Assembly (NCBI RefSeq): GCF_028561565.1
Contig: NZ_JAQQTE010000022.1
Location: forward strand, 276,456-340,455
Reading direction: 5' to 3'
Source: Gilvibacter sediminis
GTDB lineage: Bacteria > Bacteroidota > Bacteroidia > Flavobacteriales > Flavobacteriaceae
DNA: 64,000 nucleotides
How positions within the stretch are numbered: the first letter of the stretch is position 1; every line of letters begins with the position of its first letter. This document shows, piece by piece, positions 51,967-60,377 of this stretch. The notes below the pieces were generated by a model. It saw only the letters and a list, made by a program, of their open reading frames with translations. It did no database searches and was not told the origin of the DNA. Made by a program: the position numbers and the translations under genes.

Positions 51967-53091
51967 TTAGAGATTCAGTTTCTTAGCTGTGTTTTTTGGC
52001 ACTGCATCCTTATGTACCATAATGCTGATGCTCTTCAGGCGCATATAAGCCTCGGAGAAATAAACGTAACCGCCAAAGGCAGTTCGGTCTTCTGCCGTGC
52101 CCCAGCTGTTCTTTACCTTGTAGTAGCGATTGCCCTGCTGATCTTTAACGATACCAGTAATATGCATCAAGTGATCGTCTGTAGTACTAAAGCTTTCAAA
52201 ACGCTCTTGACGTAAATCTTGATCTACCGTGAGTTCTGGATAGATCGCAGTCCAGGCCTTTGGAGTGAGACTCGCATCTTCAGGAACTACAGCCACTCCA
52301 TTTTTAGAAGAGAATCCGCGCTCGCTGACATCACAGTCCAGCTCTACGGTGTAACCATTTTCTAAGGCATTATCAATGGTTTGCATCAGCTCGTCCAAGG
52401 AGACATTGTAAAAACTCCCGTTAGAGAAATTATCTGGAATGTCTAATATACTTTGAGCGTACATCGGCATGTGGGAGAAAGAAGTAATGCTGACATAAGC
52501 ATCCGGATCCAAGCCCGTCATTTTTAAAAAGGACTGCGGCGTATAGCTCTTCCCCTCGTATTTGAACTGCTCTGGAATGCTCCCTAAATACACATCCAAA
52601 ACGCCCGCAACAGCCATTTGCCAATTGGCACTCAAATTGCGCCCTGGATTTTCAATATAGGTGTTGAGCATGGATTTGATCACAGCCACCATTTCTGCAT
52701 GGTTGTGCCTGTCAGCTCCTGCTTCCAAACCAGTATAGACGCTATTGGGTACCAAACCGTAATCACGCACCGAGTTGATCACATCATGGGCTAATCCACC
52801 CTCACTGAATTGTGCCTTTCCTTGGCGCATCATGTAATTCCACGCCTTTTTAGGATAGGTCATTCGCACATTATACATCTCAGATAGATCGATCTGTTGT
52901 CCTGAGATCCGCATGATCTCAGACTCTAAAAAAGAAGAGGTTGAAAAGCTCCAGCAAGTTCCCGTTACGCCTTGGCTAATTACAGGTGTTGCTTCAAGAT
53001 CAATTAGGGTTGTGAATTGATAGGGTTCCTGTGCTTGGTTGGTAAAAACAAAGGAGAATAAGAGTGTCAGAGTGGTGACAATACGACGCAT
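51967..53091 (-). CDS. C1 (papain-type) cysteine protease, exported
   Basis: A 374-residue exported protease, signal peptide ending FTNQAQ. The active site is complete: Gln40 and Cys46 in SQGVTGTCWSFSTSSFLESE, His310 in HLMHITGIVKD and Asn328 in KVKNSWGTA. The domain arrangement (long insertion between Cys and His) resembles bleomycin hydrolase/aminopeptidase C-type C1 enzymes, but with a signal peptide. It is divergent from menB, 63 bases apart. A type IX sorting tail is not seen, so it probably stays in the periplasm. Confidence 0.9.
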   Translation of the reverse strand: MRRIVTTLTLLFSFVFTNQAQEPYQFTTLIDLEATPVISQGVTGTCWSFSTSSFLESEIMRISGQQIDLSEMYNVRMTYPKKAWNYMMRQGKAQFSEGGLAHDVINSVRDYGLVPNSVYTGLEAGADRHNHAEMVAVIKSMLNTYIENPGRNLSANWQMAVAGVLDVYLGSIPEQFKYEGKSYTPQSFLKMTGLDPDAYVSITSFSHMPMYAQSILDIPDNFSNGSFYNVSLDELMQTIDNALENGYTVELDCDVSERGFSSKNGVAVVPEDASLTPKAWTAIYPELTVDQDLRQERFESFSTTDDHLMHITGIVKDQQGNRYYKVKNSWGTAEDRTAFGGYVYFSEAYMRLKSISIMVHKDAVPKNTAKKLNL

Positions 53092-53154
53092 AACTGGATG
53101 AGTTTAAGAGTGGCTCAGCTAAAAAAGCCTTATTTTTACACGAAAATAGTGAAT

Positions 53155-53994
53155 ATGTCTCAAGCAAATTGGATCACCGCCAAAACCTATACCGATATCA
53201 CCTATAAAAAGTGTGATGGAGTGGCGCGTATTGCCTTCAACAGACCGGAAGTGCGCAACGCGTTCCGCCCAAAGACGACCAGCGAATTACTCGATGCCTT
53301 TCACGATGCCCAAGAAGACACCTCGATAGGTGTGGTGCTTTTAAGCGCTGAGGGGCCTTCACCCAAGGATGGTGTTTACAGTTTTTGTAGTGGAGGAGAT
53401 CAAAAGGCGCGAGGCCATCAGGGATACGTTGGTGAAGACGGATACCACCGCTTGAATATCTTGGAAGTTCAGCGCTTGATCCGTTTTATGCCTAAGGCTG
53501 TCATAGCTGTGGTACCTGGATGGGCCGTAGGGGGTGGACACAGTCTGCACGTAGTTTGTGATATGACCTTGGCCAGTAAAGAGCATGCTATTTTTAAACA
53601 GACCGACGCTGATGTGACCAGTTTTGACGGCGGATATGGATCGGCCTACCTCGCTAAGATGGTTGGGCAGAAAAAGGCTAGAGAGATTTTCTTCTTGGGT
53701 CGAAATTACTCTGCCGATGAGGCTTTTCAGATGGGAATGGTCAATGCTGTTGTCCCGCATGATGAATTAGAGGACACGGCCTTTGAGTGGGCTCAAGAGG
53801 TATTGGCTAAGTCTCCAACCTCTATCAAGATGCTCAAGTTCGCCATGAACCTGACCGATGATGGTATGGTAGGCCAGCAAGTATTTGCGGGTGAAGCTAC
53901 ACGCTTAGCCTATATGACCGATGAAGCCAAAGAAGGAAGGGATGCCTTTTTAGAGAAGCGCAAACCCAACTTTGACAAAAAATGGCTCCCATAA
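53155..53994 (+). CDS. menB: 1,4-dihydroxy-2-naphthoyl-CoA synthase
   Basis: A 279-residue crotonase-family enzyme that closes the naphthoate ring from o-succinylbenzoyl-CoA. It starts MSQANWITAKTYTDITYKKC and contains RPEVRNAFRPKTTSEL and the oxyanion loop SFCSGGDQ. VVPGWAVGGGHSLHVVCDMTLAS and KQTDADVTSFDGGYGSAYLAKMVG carry the MenB-specific Asp. An ATG 19 codons upstream is in frame, but the extension is not conserved in character. It is separated by 3.5 kb from menD. menA, menC and menE are not in the window. Confidence 0.95.
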   Translation: MSQANWITAKTYTDITYKKCDGVARIAFNRPEVRNAFRPKTTSELLDAFHDAQEDTSIGVVLLSAEGPSPKDGVYSFCSGGDQKARGHQGYVGEDGYHRLNILEVQRLIRFMPKAVIAVVPGWAVGGGHSLHVVCDMTLASKEHAIFKQTDADVTSFDGGYGSAYLAKMVGQKKAREIFFLGRNYSADEAFQMGMVNAVVPHDELEDTAFEWAQEVLAKSPTSIKMLKFAMNLTDDGMVGQQVFAGEATRLAYMTDEAKEGRDAFLEKRKPNFDKKWLP

Positions 53995-54034
53995 TTCAAC
54001 TAAGGGCATTTCAATCGCTTTTTTAACGCTTTTA

Positions 54035-54077
54035 TTGCGAATATCATATCTACTAAAACGATTTCGTTGCGAATATC
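54035..54077. repeat. two direct copies of TTGCGAATATC
   Basis: Copies at 54035-54045 and 54067-54077, 32 bases start to start (about three helical turns), in the non-coding stretch between menB and the fabH-like gene. They could be a pair of regulator sites. Confidence 0.35.
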
Positions 54078-54123
54078 GCATTGAAAAATATGCAGTATTT
54101 GGTGCTTATTGCGGTTTTAAATT

Positions 54124-54231
54124 ATGGAATCCGCAGGCACAGCACAATCTGTTGCAAGATTGATAATCCTTTTCAACTTATTCCTTTTTGCCCTTGTTGG
54201 CCTGTCTAAATTGTCCATTTTTAGAGCTTAA
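54124..54231 (+). CDS. possible 35-residue small membrane protein
   Basis: ATG at 54124 opens a 35-codon frame ending 13 bases before the fabH-like gene. The product starts MESAGTAQSVARLII and has one hydrophobic helix (about residues 11-28, rich in Leu/Phe/Ile) and a basic end (KLSIFRA). It has no recognisable family and is too short for reliable codon statistics. It fills part of a 250-base gap otherwise empty, so it is offered as a candidate only. No consensus promoter box is seen before it. Confidence 0.3.
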   Translation: MESAGTAQSVARLIILFNLFLFALVGLSKLSIFRA

Positions 54232-54244
54232 ATTTTTTTGAAAA

Positions 54245-55213
54245 ATGCGAGCATACATCAAGGGAACAGGTTCTTATACCCCAGACAAGGTAGTCCCCAA
54301 CAGTTTTTTTGAAGCCGTTGGATCATCAGATGAGTGGATCCACAACCGATTAGGAATAAAAGAGCGACGCGTAGTGACCGATCAAACCACCAGCGATCTT
54401 GCTGCAGAAGCAGCAAAACGCGCTTTGGCAGATGCTGAGCTCTCGCCAAGCGATATTCAACTCATAGTGGTTGCAACCGCAACTCCAGATAGGCCAGCGC
54501 CTTCATGCGCTTGTTTTGTGCAAGAAAAGCTCGGAGCCTTTAATGCAGTGGCTTTTGATATCTCTGCAGTTTGTTCTGGAGCTCTGTTTGCCTTGGCCAC
54601 AGGAGCGCAATACATCAGCTCAGGCATGTTCAAAAGAGTTATGGTCATCGGGGCCGATACCTTCTCCAACATTACTGATTGGAATCGTAGAGATTCGGTT
54701 TTCTTTGGCGATGGAGCAGGGGCTATTGTATTAGAGGCAACGGAGGAAGACAAAGGTTTTGTTGACTTTTTGTTGCATACGGACGGTCGCGGAAAAGATG
54801 GTTTCACCGTTTATGCTGGAGGATCAGAGCAACCTGCATCCGAAGAAACACTCAGTAATGGCGGACATTATTTTACCATGGATGGTAAAGCTGTCTATGA
54901 GACCGCTACGGCTGTGGTACCCAAAAGCATCAATGCTTTACTTGAGCGCAACACCACCAGCGTTGATCAGCTAAAGTTTATGCTTCCACATCAACCGAGC
55001 ATTGGTATTCTCAAAACCATTGCAGAAAAAATTGGTTTGCCTTTTGAAAAGGTAAAAACCAATATGGACAAATATGCCAATACCTCGGGTGGAACCATCC
55101 CCATCGTATTGGATGAAACTTTGAAAAACGAACCTCCAACTCCGGGTGATCTGTTGTTGTTTGCAGCAGTAGGTGCCGGATGGACATGGGGGACAGCCTT
55201 ATATAAATGGTAA
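54245..55213 (+). CDS. fabH: 3-oxoacyl-ACP synthase III (KASIII, FabH-like)
   Basis: A 322-residue thiolase-fold enzyme that starts fatty acid synthesis by condensing an acyl-CoA with malonyl-ACP. The catalytic triad is visible: Cys110 in DISAVCSGALFALATG, His249 in MLPHQPSIGI and Asn279 in KYANTSGGTIPIVLDE. The N-terminus (IKGTGSYTPDKVVPNS) is typical. It is followed after 11 bases by an enoyl-ACP reductase-like gene rather than plsX or other fab genes. It may be a second, specialised KASIII; the primer specificity cannot be read from sequence. Confidence 0.92.
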   Translation: MRAYIKGTGSYTPDKVVPNSFFEAVGSSDEWIHNRLGIKERRVVTDQTTSDLAAEAAKRALADAELSPSDIQLIVVATATPDRPAPSCACFVQEKLGAFNAVAFDISAVCSGALFALATGAQYISSGMFKRVMVIGADTFSNITDWNRRDSVFFGDGAGAIVLEATEEDKGFVDFLLHTDGRGKDGFTVYAGGSEQPASEETLSNGGHYFTMDGKAVYETATAVVPKSINALLERNTTSVDQLKFMLPHQPSIGILKTIAEKIGLPFEKVKTNMDKYANTSGGTIPIVLDETLKNEPPTPGDLLLFAAVGAGWTWGTALYKW

Positions 55214-55224
55214 ATCAAACAGCT

Positions 55225-56049
55225 ATGTTAGCAGGTAAGACATTTTTGATCACAGGAATAGCAGATGAACAATCTTTGGCCATGTATACAGCCAAAGAGA
55301 TCATTAAAATGGGTGGACAGGTAGTCTGTACTGCCTTAGGAGTAAGTAGTCATCACGGTGACTTGTCAGACAGAGCAAAAGCCTATTTGAACAAGAACTT
55401 TGAAGATTTTCAGCAAGCTGTAGAAAGCGCTTTGGGAAAGGACGTTAAGACAGCGGTGCTTGATGTAACCTTAGAGGAGAACGTGGCCGATTTTGCCAAA
55501 GGATTAAAAGAAGAAGGAATTGAATTAGACGGTCTTTTACACGCTATTGCCATGGATAAGACCATTAGGAACAAGCAAGTGAAGCCCTTATTGGAGGTTA
55601 CGCGTGATGAGTTCTGTGACACCTTAGATGTTTCTGCCTATTCTTTAATTCGATTGACACATCACTTGCTGCATGCTGAGGTCTTGCAGCGCGGAGCTTC
55701 CATTTGCTCGATCAGCTATATCGCAGCAGAAAAGGTAACTTTCCATCCATACAGAAACATGAGTATCGCTAAAGCTGCTTTGGAACGTATTACTGTAGAA
55801 TTGGCCGACGAGCTAGGGCGCAGTCATGCCATGCGCGTGAATGCCGTTCGATTCTCCCCTTATATGGGAAGTAAAGCGGGAACGGCAACATTAATGCCAG
55901 AAGACGTGACCACCTCAGATAAAATGAGTCCCCTAGGGAATGCTACCCCAGAGGACTTGGCTAAAGAGATTGTTCATCTGTTTCGTCCAGATGTCCGCAT
56001 CACGGGTGAGATCAGACATGTGGATGGCGGTTATCACGTGACGGGCTAG
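55225..56049 (+). CDS. fabI: enoyl-ACP reductase-like SDR (FabI-like)
   Basis: A 274-residue SDR with FabI character. The cofactor loop is GIADEQSLAMYTAKEI (instead of GlyxxxGlyxGly), LLHAIAMDK follows, and the active site reads Tyr176-x6-Lys183 in HPYRNMSIAKAAL. SDRs of this type reduce enoyl-ACP with NADH. An ATG six codons upstream overlaps the fabH stop and is an alternative start. The pairing with a fabH-like gene suggests a joint acyl-chain function. It is more diverged in the N-terminal loop than housekeeping FabI, so a different substrate is possible. Confidence 0.8.
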   Translation: MLAGKTFLITGIADEQSLAMYTAKEIIKMGGQVVCTALGVSSHHGDLSDRAKAYLNKNFEDFQQAVESALGKDVKTAVLDVTLEENVADFAKGLKEEGIELDGLLHAIAMDKTIRNKQVKPLLEVTRDEFCDTLDVSAYSLIRLTHHLLHAEVLQRGASICSISYIAAEKVTFHPYRNMSIAKAALERITVELADELGRSHAMRVNAVRFSPYMGSKAGTATLMPEDVTTSDKMSPLGNATPEDLAKEIVHLFRPDVRITGEIRHVDGGYHVTG

Positions 56050-57710
56050 TAGGCCTGTTCGTGTACATTGGCTACCGCGCGACCGCTCGGGTCGTTCTGG
56101 TTTTTAAAACTTTCATCCCATTCTAAGGCTACTGGTGAGCTACAAGCTACTGACGGCACAGAAGGAACGCTCCATGCGGCAGTTTCGCTAGGGAAGTGCT
56201 CTTCAAAAATGCTGCGGTAGTAAAACTCTTCTTTAGAAGTTGGTGGTTGCACCGGAAATCTAAAGTGGGCATTGGCCAATTGTTCATCGCTGACCAATTC
56301 TTCTACTTGTGCTTTAAGCGTGTCGATCCAATTGTAGCCTACACCATCACTGAATTGTTCTTTTTGTCTCCAAGCTACTTCTTCCGGTAACATATCTTCA
56401 AAGGCCTTGCGCAAGATCCATTTTTCAATTCGGCCTTCTTTGATCATTTTGTCTTCTGGGTTGAGGCGCATAGCCACATCCATGAATTCTTTATCCAAGA
56501 AAGGCACACGCCCTTCAATGCCCCAAGCCGCTAAGGACTTGTTGGCTCTTAAGCAATCGTATTGGTGCAAGGTGCTCAGCTTGCGAACAGTCTCTTTGTG
56601 GAATTCTTCAGCGCTAGGCGCTTTGTGGAAGTACAAATAACCGCCAAAGATCTCGTCACTACCTTCTCCAGATAGCACCATTTTGATTCCCATAGCTTTG
56701 ATAGCTCGAGCCATCAGATACATAGGGGTAGAGGCACGCACTGTAGTAATATCATAGGTTTCCAAATGATAAATTACGTCGCGAATAGCATCGAGTCCTT
56801 CTTGAATGGTAAATTTTACCTCGTGATGCACCGTGTCTAAATGATCGGCAACTTTTTGGGCTGCAGCCAGGTCTGGTGAGCCTTCTAAACCAATAGCAAA
56901 GGAGTGCAGCTGCGGCCACCAAGCCGATTCCTTATCTCCAGATTCAATCCTTTTGTCTGCGTAACGCTTCGCTAGAGCAGAAGTGACAGAAGAATCCAAT
57001 CCGCCAGAAAGTAATACTCCATAAGGCACATCAGACATCAATTGACGCTTGACTGCTGCATCTAATGCTTCACGAAGTTCCTCAACACTACTTTCGTTGT
57101 CCTTCACAGCTTCATAATCCATCCAGTCTCTGCTGTACCATTTTTTGAGCTCCTCATCTTTACTGTAGAGGTAATGCCCCGGAGGAAACAACTCGATCTT
57201 GGTGCAGACGCCTTCCAGTGCTTTAAGTTCTGAGGCCACATAAAAAGTACCGTCCTTATCCCAGCCCATATACAAAGGGATTATTCCCATATGGTCTCTG
57301 GCAATCAGATAGGCGTCCTGCTCCACGTCATACAACGCAAAACCAAACATACCGTTCAGATCATCAATGAAATCGGCTCCTTTTTCCTTATACAATGCCA
57401 AAATCACTTCACAGTCTGATTTAGTCTGAAAATTATAGCTGCCTTCAAATTGTTTGCGCCAATATTGATGATTGTAAATCTCTCCATTTGCAGCCAATAC
57501 TAAATTCCCATCCTCACTAAAAAGCGGTTGTTTTCCAGAAGTAGGATCAACGATCGCCAAACGCTCATGCGCCAAGATCGCTTTGGGGTGATCAAAGATT
57601 CCGCTCCAATCGGGTCCGCGATGCCTGAGGCATTTAGCCATGGTTAATAATTGAGGTCGCAACTGCTGAGCAGGCTGCTTAAGGTCAAAGGCGCATACAA
57701 TTCCACACAT
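56046..57710 (-). CDS. asnB: asparagine synthetase B (glutamine-hydrolysing)
   Basis: A 554-residue class II amidotransferase, the same length as E. coli AsnB. The N-terminal glutaminase begins MCGIVCAF, where Cys2 (Cys1 after Met removal) is the nucleophile, with LRHRGPDWSG and AANGEIYNH following. The synthetase domain has the PP-loop LLSGGLDSSVTSAL (234-246) and GEGSDEIFGGYLYFH. It makes asparagine from aspartate, glutamine and ATP. A leader ORF rich in Asn codons and a terminator hairpin precede it, so expression is probably controlled by attenuation. It is convergent with the FabI-like gene, overlapping by four bases. Confidence 0.97.
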   Translation of the reverse strand: MCGIVCAFDLKQPAQQLRPQLLTMAKCLRHRGPDWSGIFDHPKAILAHERLAIVDPTSGKQPLFSEDGNLVLAANGEIYNHQYWRKQFEGSYNFQTKSDCEVILALYKEKGADFIDDLNGMFGFALYDVEQDAYLIARDHMGIIPLYMGWDKDGTFYVASELKALEGVCTKIELFPPGHYLYSKDEELKKWYSRDWMDYEAVKDNESSVEELREALDAAVKRQLMSDVPYGVLLSGGLDSSVTSALAKRYADKRIESGDKESAWWPQLHSFAIGLEGSPDLAAAQKVADHLDTVHHEVKFTIQEGLDAIRDVIYHLETYDITTVRASTPMYLMARAIKAMGIKMVLSGEGSDEIFGGYLYFHKAPSAEEFHKETVRKLSTLHQYDCLRANKSLAAWGIEGRVPFLDKEFMDVAMRLNPEDKMIKEGRIEKWILRKAFEDMLPEEVAWRQKEQFSDGVGYNWIDTLKAQVEELVSDEQLANAHFRFPVQPPTSKEEFYYRSIFEEHFPSETAAWSVPSVPSVACSSPVALEWDESFKNQNDPSGRAVANVHEQAY

Positions 57711-57733
57711 AATTTTGTTGTTTAGTTTAAATC

Positions 57734-57770
57734 AAAAAAAAAGCCCGTCAAGTACAAAAACCTGACGGGC
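57734..57770 (-). terminator. attenuator hairpin upstream of asnB
   Basis: On the minus strand GCCCGTCA (57770-57763) pairs with TGACGGGC (57750-57743), a perfect eight-pair stem with a 12-base loop. Nine U follow (57742-57734). It ends 24 bases before the asnB ATG and starts 23 bases after the leader stop. It could also end the upstream E1 transcript. Confidence 0.85.
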
Positions 57771-57793
57771 AATATCTTAGCGACAAGTTTCTG

Positions 57794-57841
57794 CTAGGGC
57801 ATCCTGTTATTATTATTGTTATTGAAATTGAAAGTAGCCAT
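57794..57841 (-). CDS. asnB leader peptide with seven Asn codons
   Basis: A 15-codon ORF on the minus strand encodes MATFNFNNNNNNRMP: Asn at position 5 and at 7-12. Its stop lies 23 bases before a terminator hairpin upstream of asnB, and a promoter-like pair of boxes lies upstream. This is the layout of amino-acid attenuation leaders (as in trp, his, leu of enterobacteria). Shortage of charged Asn-tRNA would stall the ribosome in the Asn run and let transcription continue into asnB. The mechanism is inferred; the ORF and hairpin are seen directly. The antiterminator pairing is not obvious. Confidence 0.75.
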   Translation of the reverse strand: MATFNFNNNNNNRMP

Positions 57842-57876
57842 ATTGTCTAACTTAACTTGTCTGTTGTTATCTGGTG

Positions 57877-57908
57877 TAAATGTTCGAATTATTTTTTTAA
57901 TATCAAAA
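57877..57908 (-). promoter_or_regulatory. candidate promoter of the asnB leader (TTTTG-N19-AACATTTA)
   Basis: On the minus strand TTTTG (57908-57904) is followed after 19 bases by AACATTTA (57884-57877), six of eight matches to TAnnTTTG. The leader ATG is about 36 bases further. Confidence 0.4.
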
Positions 57909-57941
57909 TCCGAATTGAAAAAATCGCACAGGAAAAACCCT

Positions 57942-60353
57942 CTAAAGTGTTGGGAAGTCCTGTGGATTCGCCTCATGCATGATACTGTAAACTTTTTCAA
58001 AAATATCTTCAACAGACGGTTTTGAGAAGTAATCTCCATCAGATCCGTAAGCTGGACGGTGTGGTTGAGCCGATAGTGTTTGTGGTTTACTGTCCAAATG
58101 CTGCCATACGTTTTGCTTCTCCAAGATCTCTTGCAATAAATAGGCTGAAGTTCCACCAGGCATATCCTCATCGATCACTAAAAGACGATTGGTCTTAGCC
58201 ACACTTTTAGCTACGTCTTGACTGAGGTCAAAAGGCAATAATGACTGCGCATCGATCACCTCGGCATCAATACCAACCTGTAACAAAGATTTTGCAGCTT
58301 GTTCTACCAATCGCAGGGTAGAGCCGTAAGAAACAAGCGTGATGTCACTCCCTTCCTTCACGGTTTCTACAACACCAATCGGCGTTCTGAATTCCCCTAA
58401 ATTGCTCGGCATTTTTTCTTTTAGACGATAACCATTCAAGCACTCTACAATGAGTCCGGGTTCGTCACTTTCTAGGAGTGTATTGTAAAAACCGGCGGCT
58501 TTGGTCATGTTGCGCGGTACTAAGATGTACATGCCTCGCAGCAGGTGAATTAAGGCGGCCATTTGAGATCCGCTGTGCCAAATTCCTTCTAAACGGTGTC
58601 CACGAGTTCTAACAATAAGCGGTGCTTTTTGCATGCCGTGGGTTCGGTAACGCACGGTAGCCAAATCATCACTCATGATCTGAATACAGTATAGGATGTA
58701 GTCCAAATACTGGATCTCTGCAATAGGGCGTAGCCCGCGCATAGCCATTCCGATTCCTTGTCCAAGAATAGTGGCTTCACGAATTCCCGCATCAGCAACA
58801 CGTAAATCACCAAACTTTTCCTGAAGACCTTCTAAACCTTGGTTAACGTCTCCAATTTTACCAGAATCTTCCCCAAAGATCAAGGTCTCTGGTTTGGTTC
58901 TAAAAATGTGTTCAAAGTTGTCACGAACCACAACGCGTCCGTCAACTTCTTCCGCGCTGTTGTCATAAACTGGCAGCACCTCTGCAATGGCAGTGGCTTT
59001 TCCATCGTGCTCACTGTATAGATGAGCGCTGTATTTAGGTTGGATACGCGCTTTATAGCTGGCGATCCATTGGTGCAGTTTTGTTTTTGCTTCGGATTTT
59101 TCTCCGACCAAGTAGGGCAATACGGAGCGTGTGGCCTTTAATATGTCGCTTCTAAACGGTTCTGTATTGGCTGCTAAATTCTCACGGATAGGCTTAATGA
59201 AACTACCGTTAGCGCTAGCTGCTTCTACCTCCGCTAACAACTGAAGTGCTTCTTTTTGTTCTTGCAACTGCCCGCTTAAATAAGCATTCCAGGCTGCTTT
59301 CTTGCCTTCACGAACTTCCTTTTTGATGCCTTTCTCAAGAGTAACGAGGTCTTCTTCTGTGGCGATATTGTTTGCCAACATCCACTCGCGCATCTTGAGG
59401 TTGCAATCGTGCTCTTGTTCCCACTGTAAGCGCTCTGGAGATTTGTAACGCTCGTGTGAACCACTGGTAGAGTGACCTTGAGGTTGGGTGAGCTCTTGAA
59501 CGTGGATCAAGACCGGTACATGTTCTTCACGAGCCAAACGTCCGGCTTGTTGATAGGTATTGATCAGTGTGGCGTAATCCCAACCTTTCACGGTCATGAT
59601 CTCATAACCGTCTTCTTCGCTATTGCGTTGGAATCCGCTGAGTACAGCAGAGATGTTCTCTTTAGTGGTCTGGTCTTTGGCGTGTACAGAGATTCCGTAT
59701 TCGTCGTCCCAAACACTCACTACCATTGGTACTTGCAAAACTCCGGCGGCATTGATGGTCTCCCAAAAGTGTCCTTCACTGGTTGAAGCGTTTCCTATGG
59801 TTCCCCATGCAACTTCATCACCACCTTTGGAGAATTGTGTATGTCCTGAGAGTTCCTTGACATTTCTAAAGATCTTAGAGGCTTGTGCTAAACCTAAGAG
59901 CCTAGGCATTTGACTCGCCGTAGGAGAGACGTCAGAGCTGCTGTTCTTTTGGTCCGTTAGGCGTTTCCATTGTCCATTGGCGTCAACACTGTGTGTGGCA
60001 AAGTGTCCACCCATTTGACGTCCGGCAGACATTGGGTCGTGTTCTAGGTCTGTATGCGCATAAAGCCCCGCAAAGAACTGTTGAATGTTCAAAGCGCCTA
60101 TGGCCATCATAAAAGTCTGGTCACGGTAGTATCCGCTGCGCCAATCTCCGTTTTTGAAGGCCTTTGCCCAAGCGAGTTGAGGCACTTCTTTTCCGTCGCC
60201 AAAAATCCCAAACTTGGCTTTTCCGGTAAGTACTTCACGACGTCCCAATAAACTGCATTCGCGACTGGTCACGGCTATGCGATAATCATTAAGTACTTGA
60301 GCCTTAAAATCTTCGAAACTGATCTCGGTTTCTGATTGCGGATGTGTTTGCAT
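57942..60353 (-). CDS. 2-oxoacid dehydrogenase E1, fused alpha and beta subunits
   Basis: An 803-residue ThDP enzyme of the branched-chain/pyruvate dehydrogenase type. It decarboxylates 2-oxoacids and passes the acyl group to an E2 lipoyl protein. Residues 1-~420 are E1-alpha and ~470-803 E1-beta (EDSGKIGDVNQGLEGLQEKFG, IREATILGQGIGMAMRGLRPIAEIQYLDY). The usual cofactor motif GDG-x-NN reads GNA (187-189) and DDEY (216-219), so the Asp/Asn metal ligands look swapped. The start ATG is preferred over a TTG nine codons upstream. No E2/E3 genes are adjacent. The fused form is common in Bacteroidota. Confidence 0.92.
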   Translation of the reverse strand: MQTHPQSETEISFEDFKAQVLNDYRIAVTSRECSLLGRREVLTGKAKFGIFGDGKEVPQLAWAKAFKNGDWRSGYYRDQTFMMAIGALNIQQFFAGLYAHTDLEHDPMSAGRQMGGHFATHSVDANGQWKRLTDQKNSSSDVSPTASQMPRLLGLAQASKIFRNVKELSGHTQFSKGGDEVAWGTIGNASTSEGHFWETINAAGVLQVPMVVSVWDDEYGISVHAKDQTTKENISAVLSGFQRNSEEDGYEIMTVKGWDYATLINTYQQAGRLAREEHVPVLIHVQELTQPQGHSTSGSHERYKSPERLQWEQEHDCNLKMREWMLANNIATEEDLVTLEKGIKKEVREGKKAAWNAYLSGQLQEQKEALQLLAEVEAASANGSFIKPIRENLAANTEPFRSDILKATRSVLPYLVGEKSEAKTKLHQWIASYKARIQPKYSAHLYSEHDGKATAIAEVLPVYDNSAEEVDGRVVVRDNFEHIFRTKPETLIFGEDSGKIGDVNQGLEGLQEKFGDLRVADAGIREATILGQGIGMAMRGLRPIAEIQYLDYILYCIQIMSDDLATVRYRTHGMQKAPLIVRTRGHRLEGIWHSGSQMAALIHLLRGMYILVPRNMTKAAGFYNTLLESDEPGLIVECLNGYRLKEKMPSNLGEFRTPIGVVETVKEGSDITLVSYGSTLRLVEQAAKSLLQVGIDAEVIDAQSLLPFDLSQDVAKSVAKTNRLLVIDEDMPGGTSAYLLQEILEKQNVWQHLDSKPQTLSAQPHRPAYGSDGDYFSKPSVEDIFEKVYSIMHEANPQDFPTL

Positions 60354-60377
60354 AGTGGGATACTTTTTGCGCGAACA

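Noticed and set aside
53972-54163. 63-codon frame overlapping the end of menB
   Set aside because: It starts inside menB in a different frame, lacks domain or signal features, and competes with a better-formed small frame.
57794-58171. 125-codon frame on the minus strand covering the asnB leader region
   Set aside because: Most of it overlaps the 3' end of the E1 gene in another frame and has no protein-like pattern. Only its last 15 codons, from their own ATG, are kept as the leader peptide.
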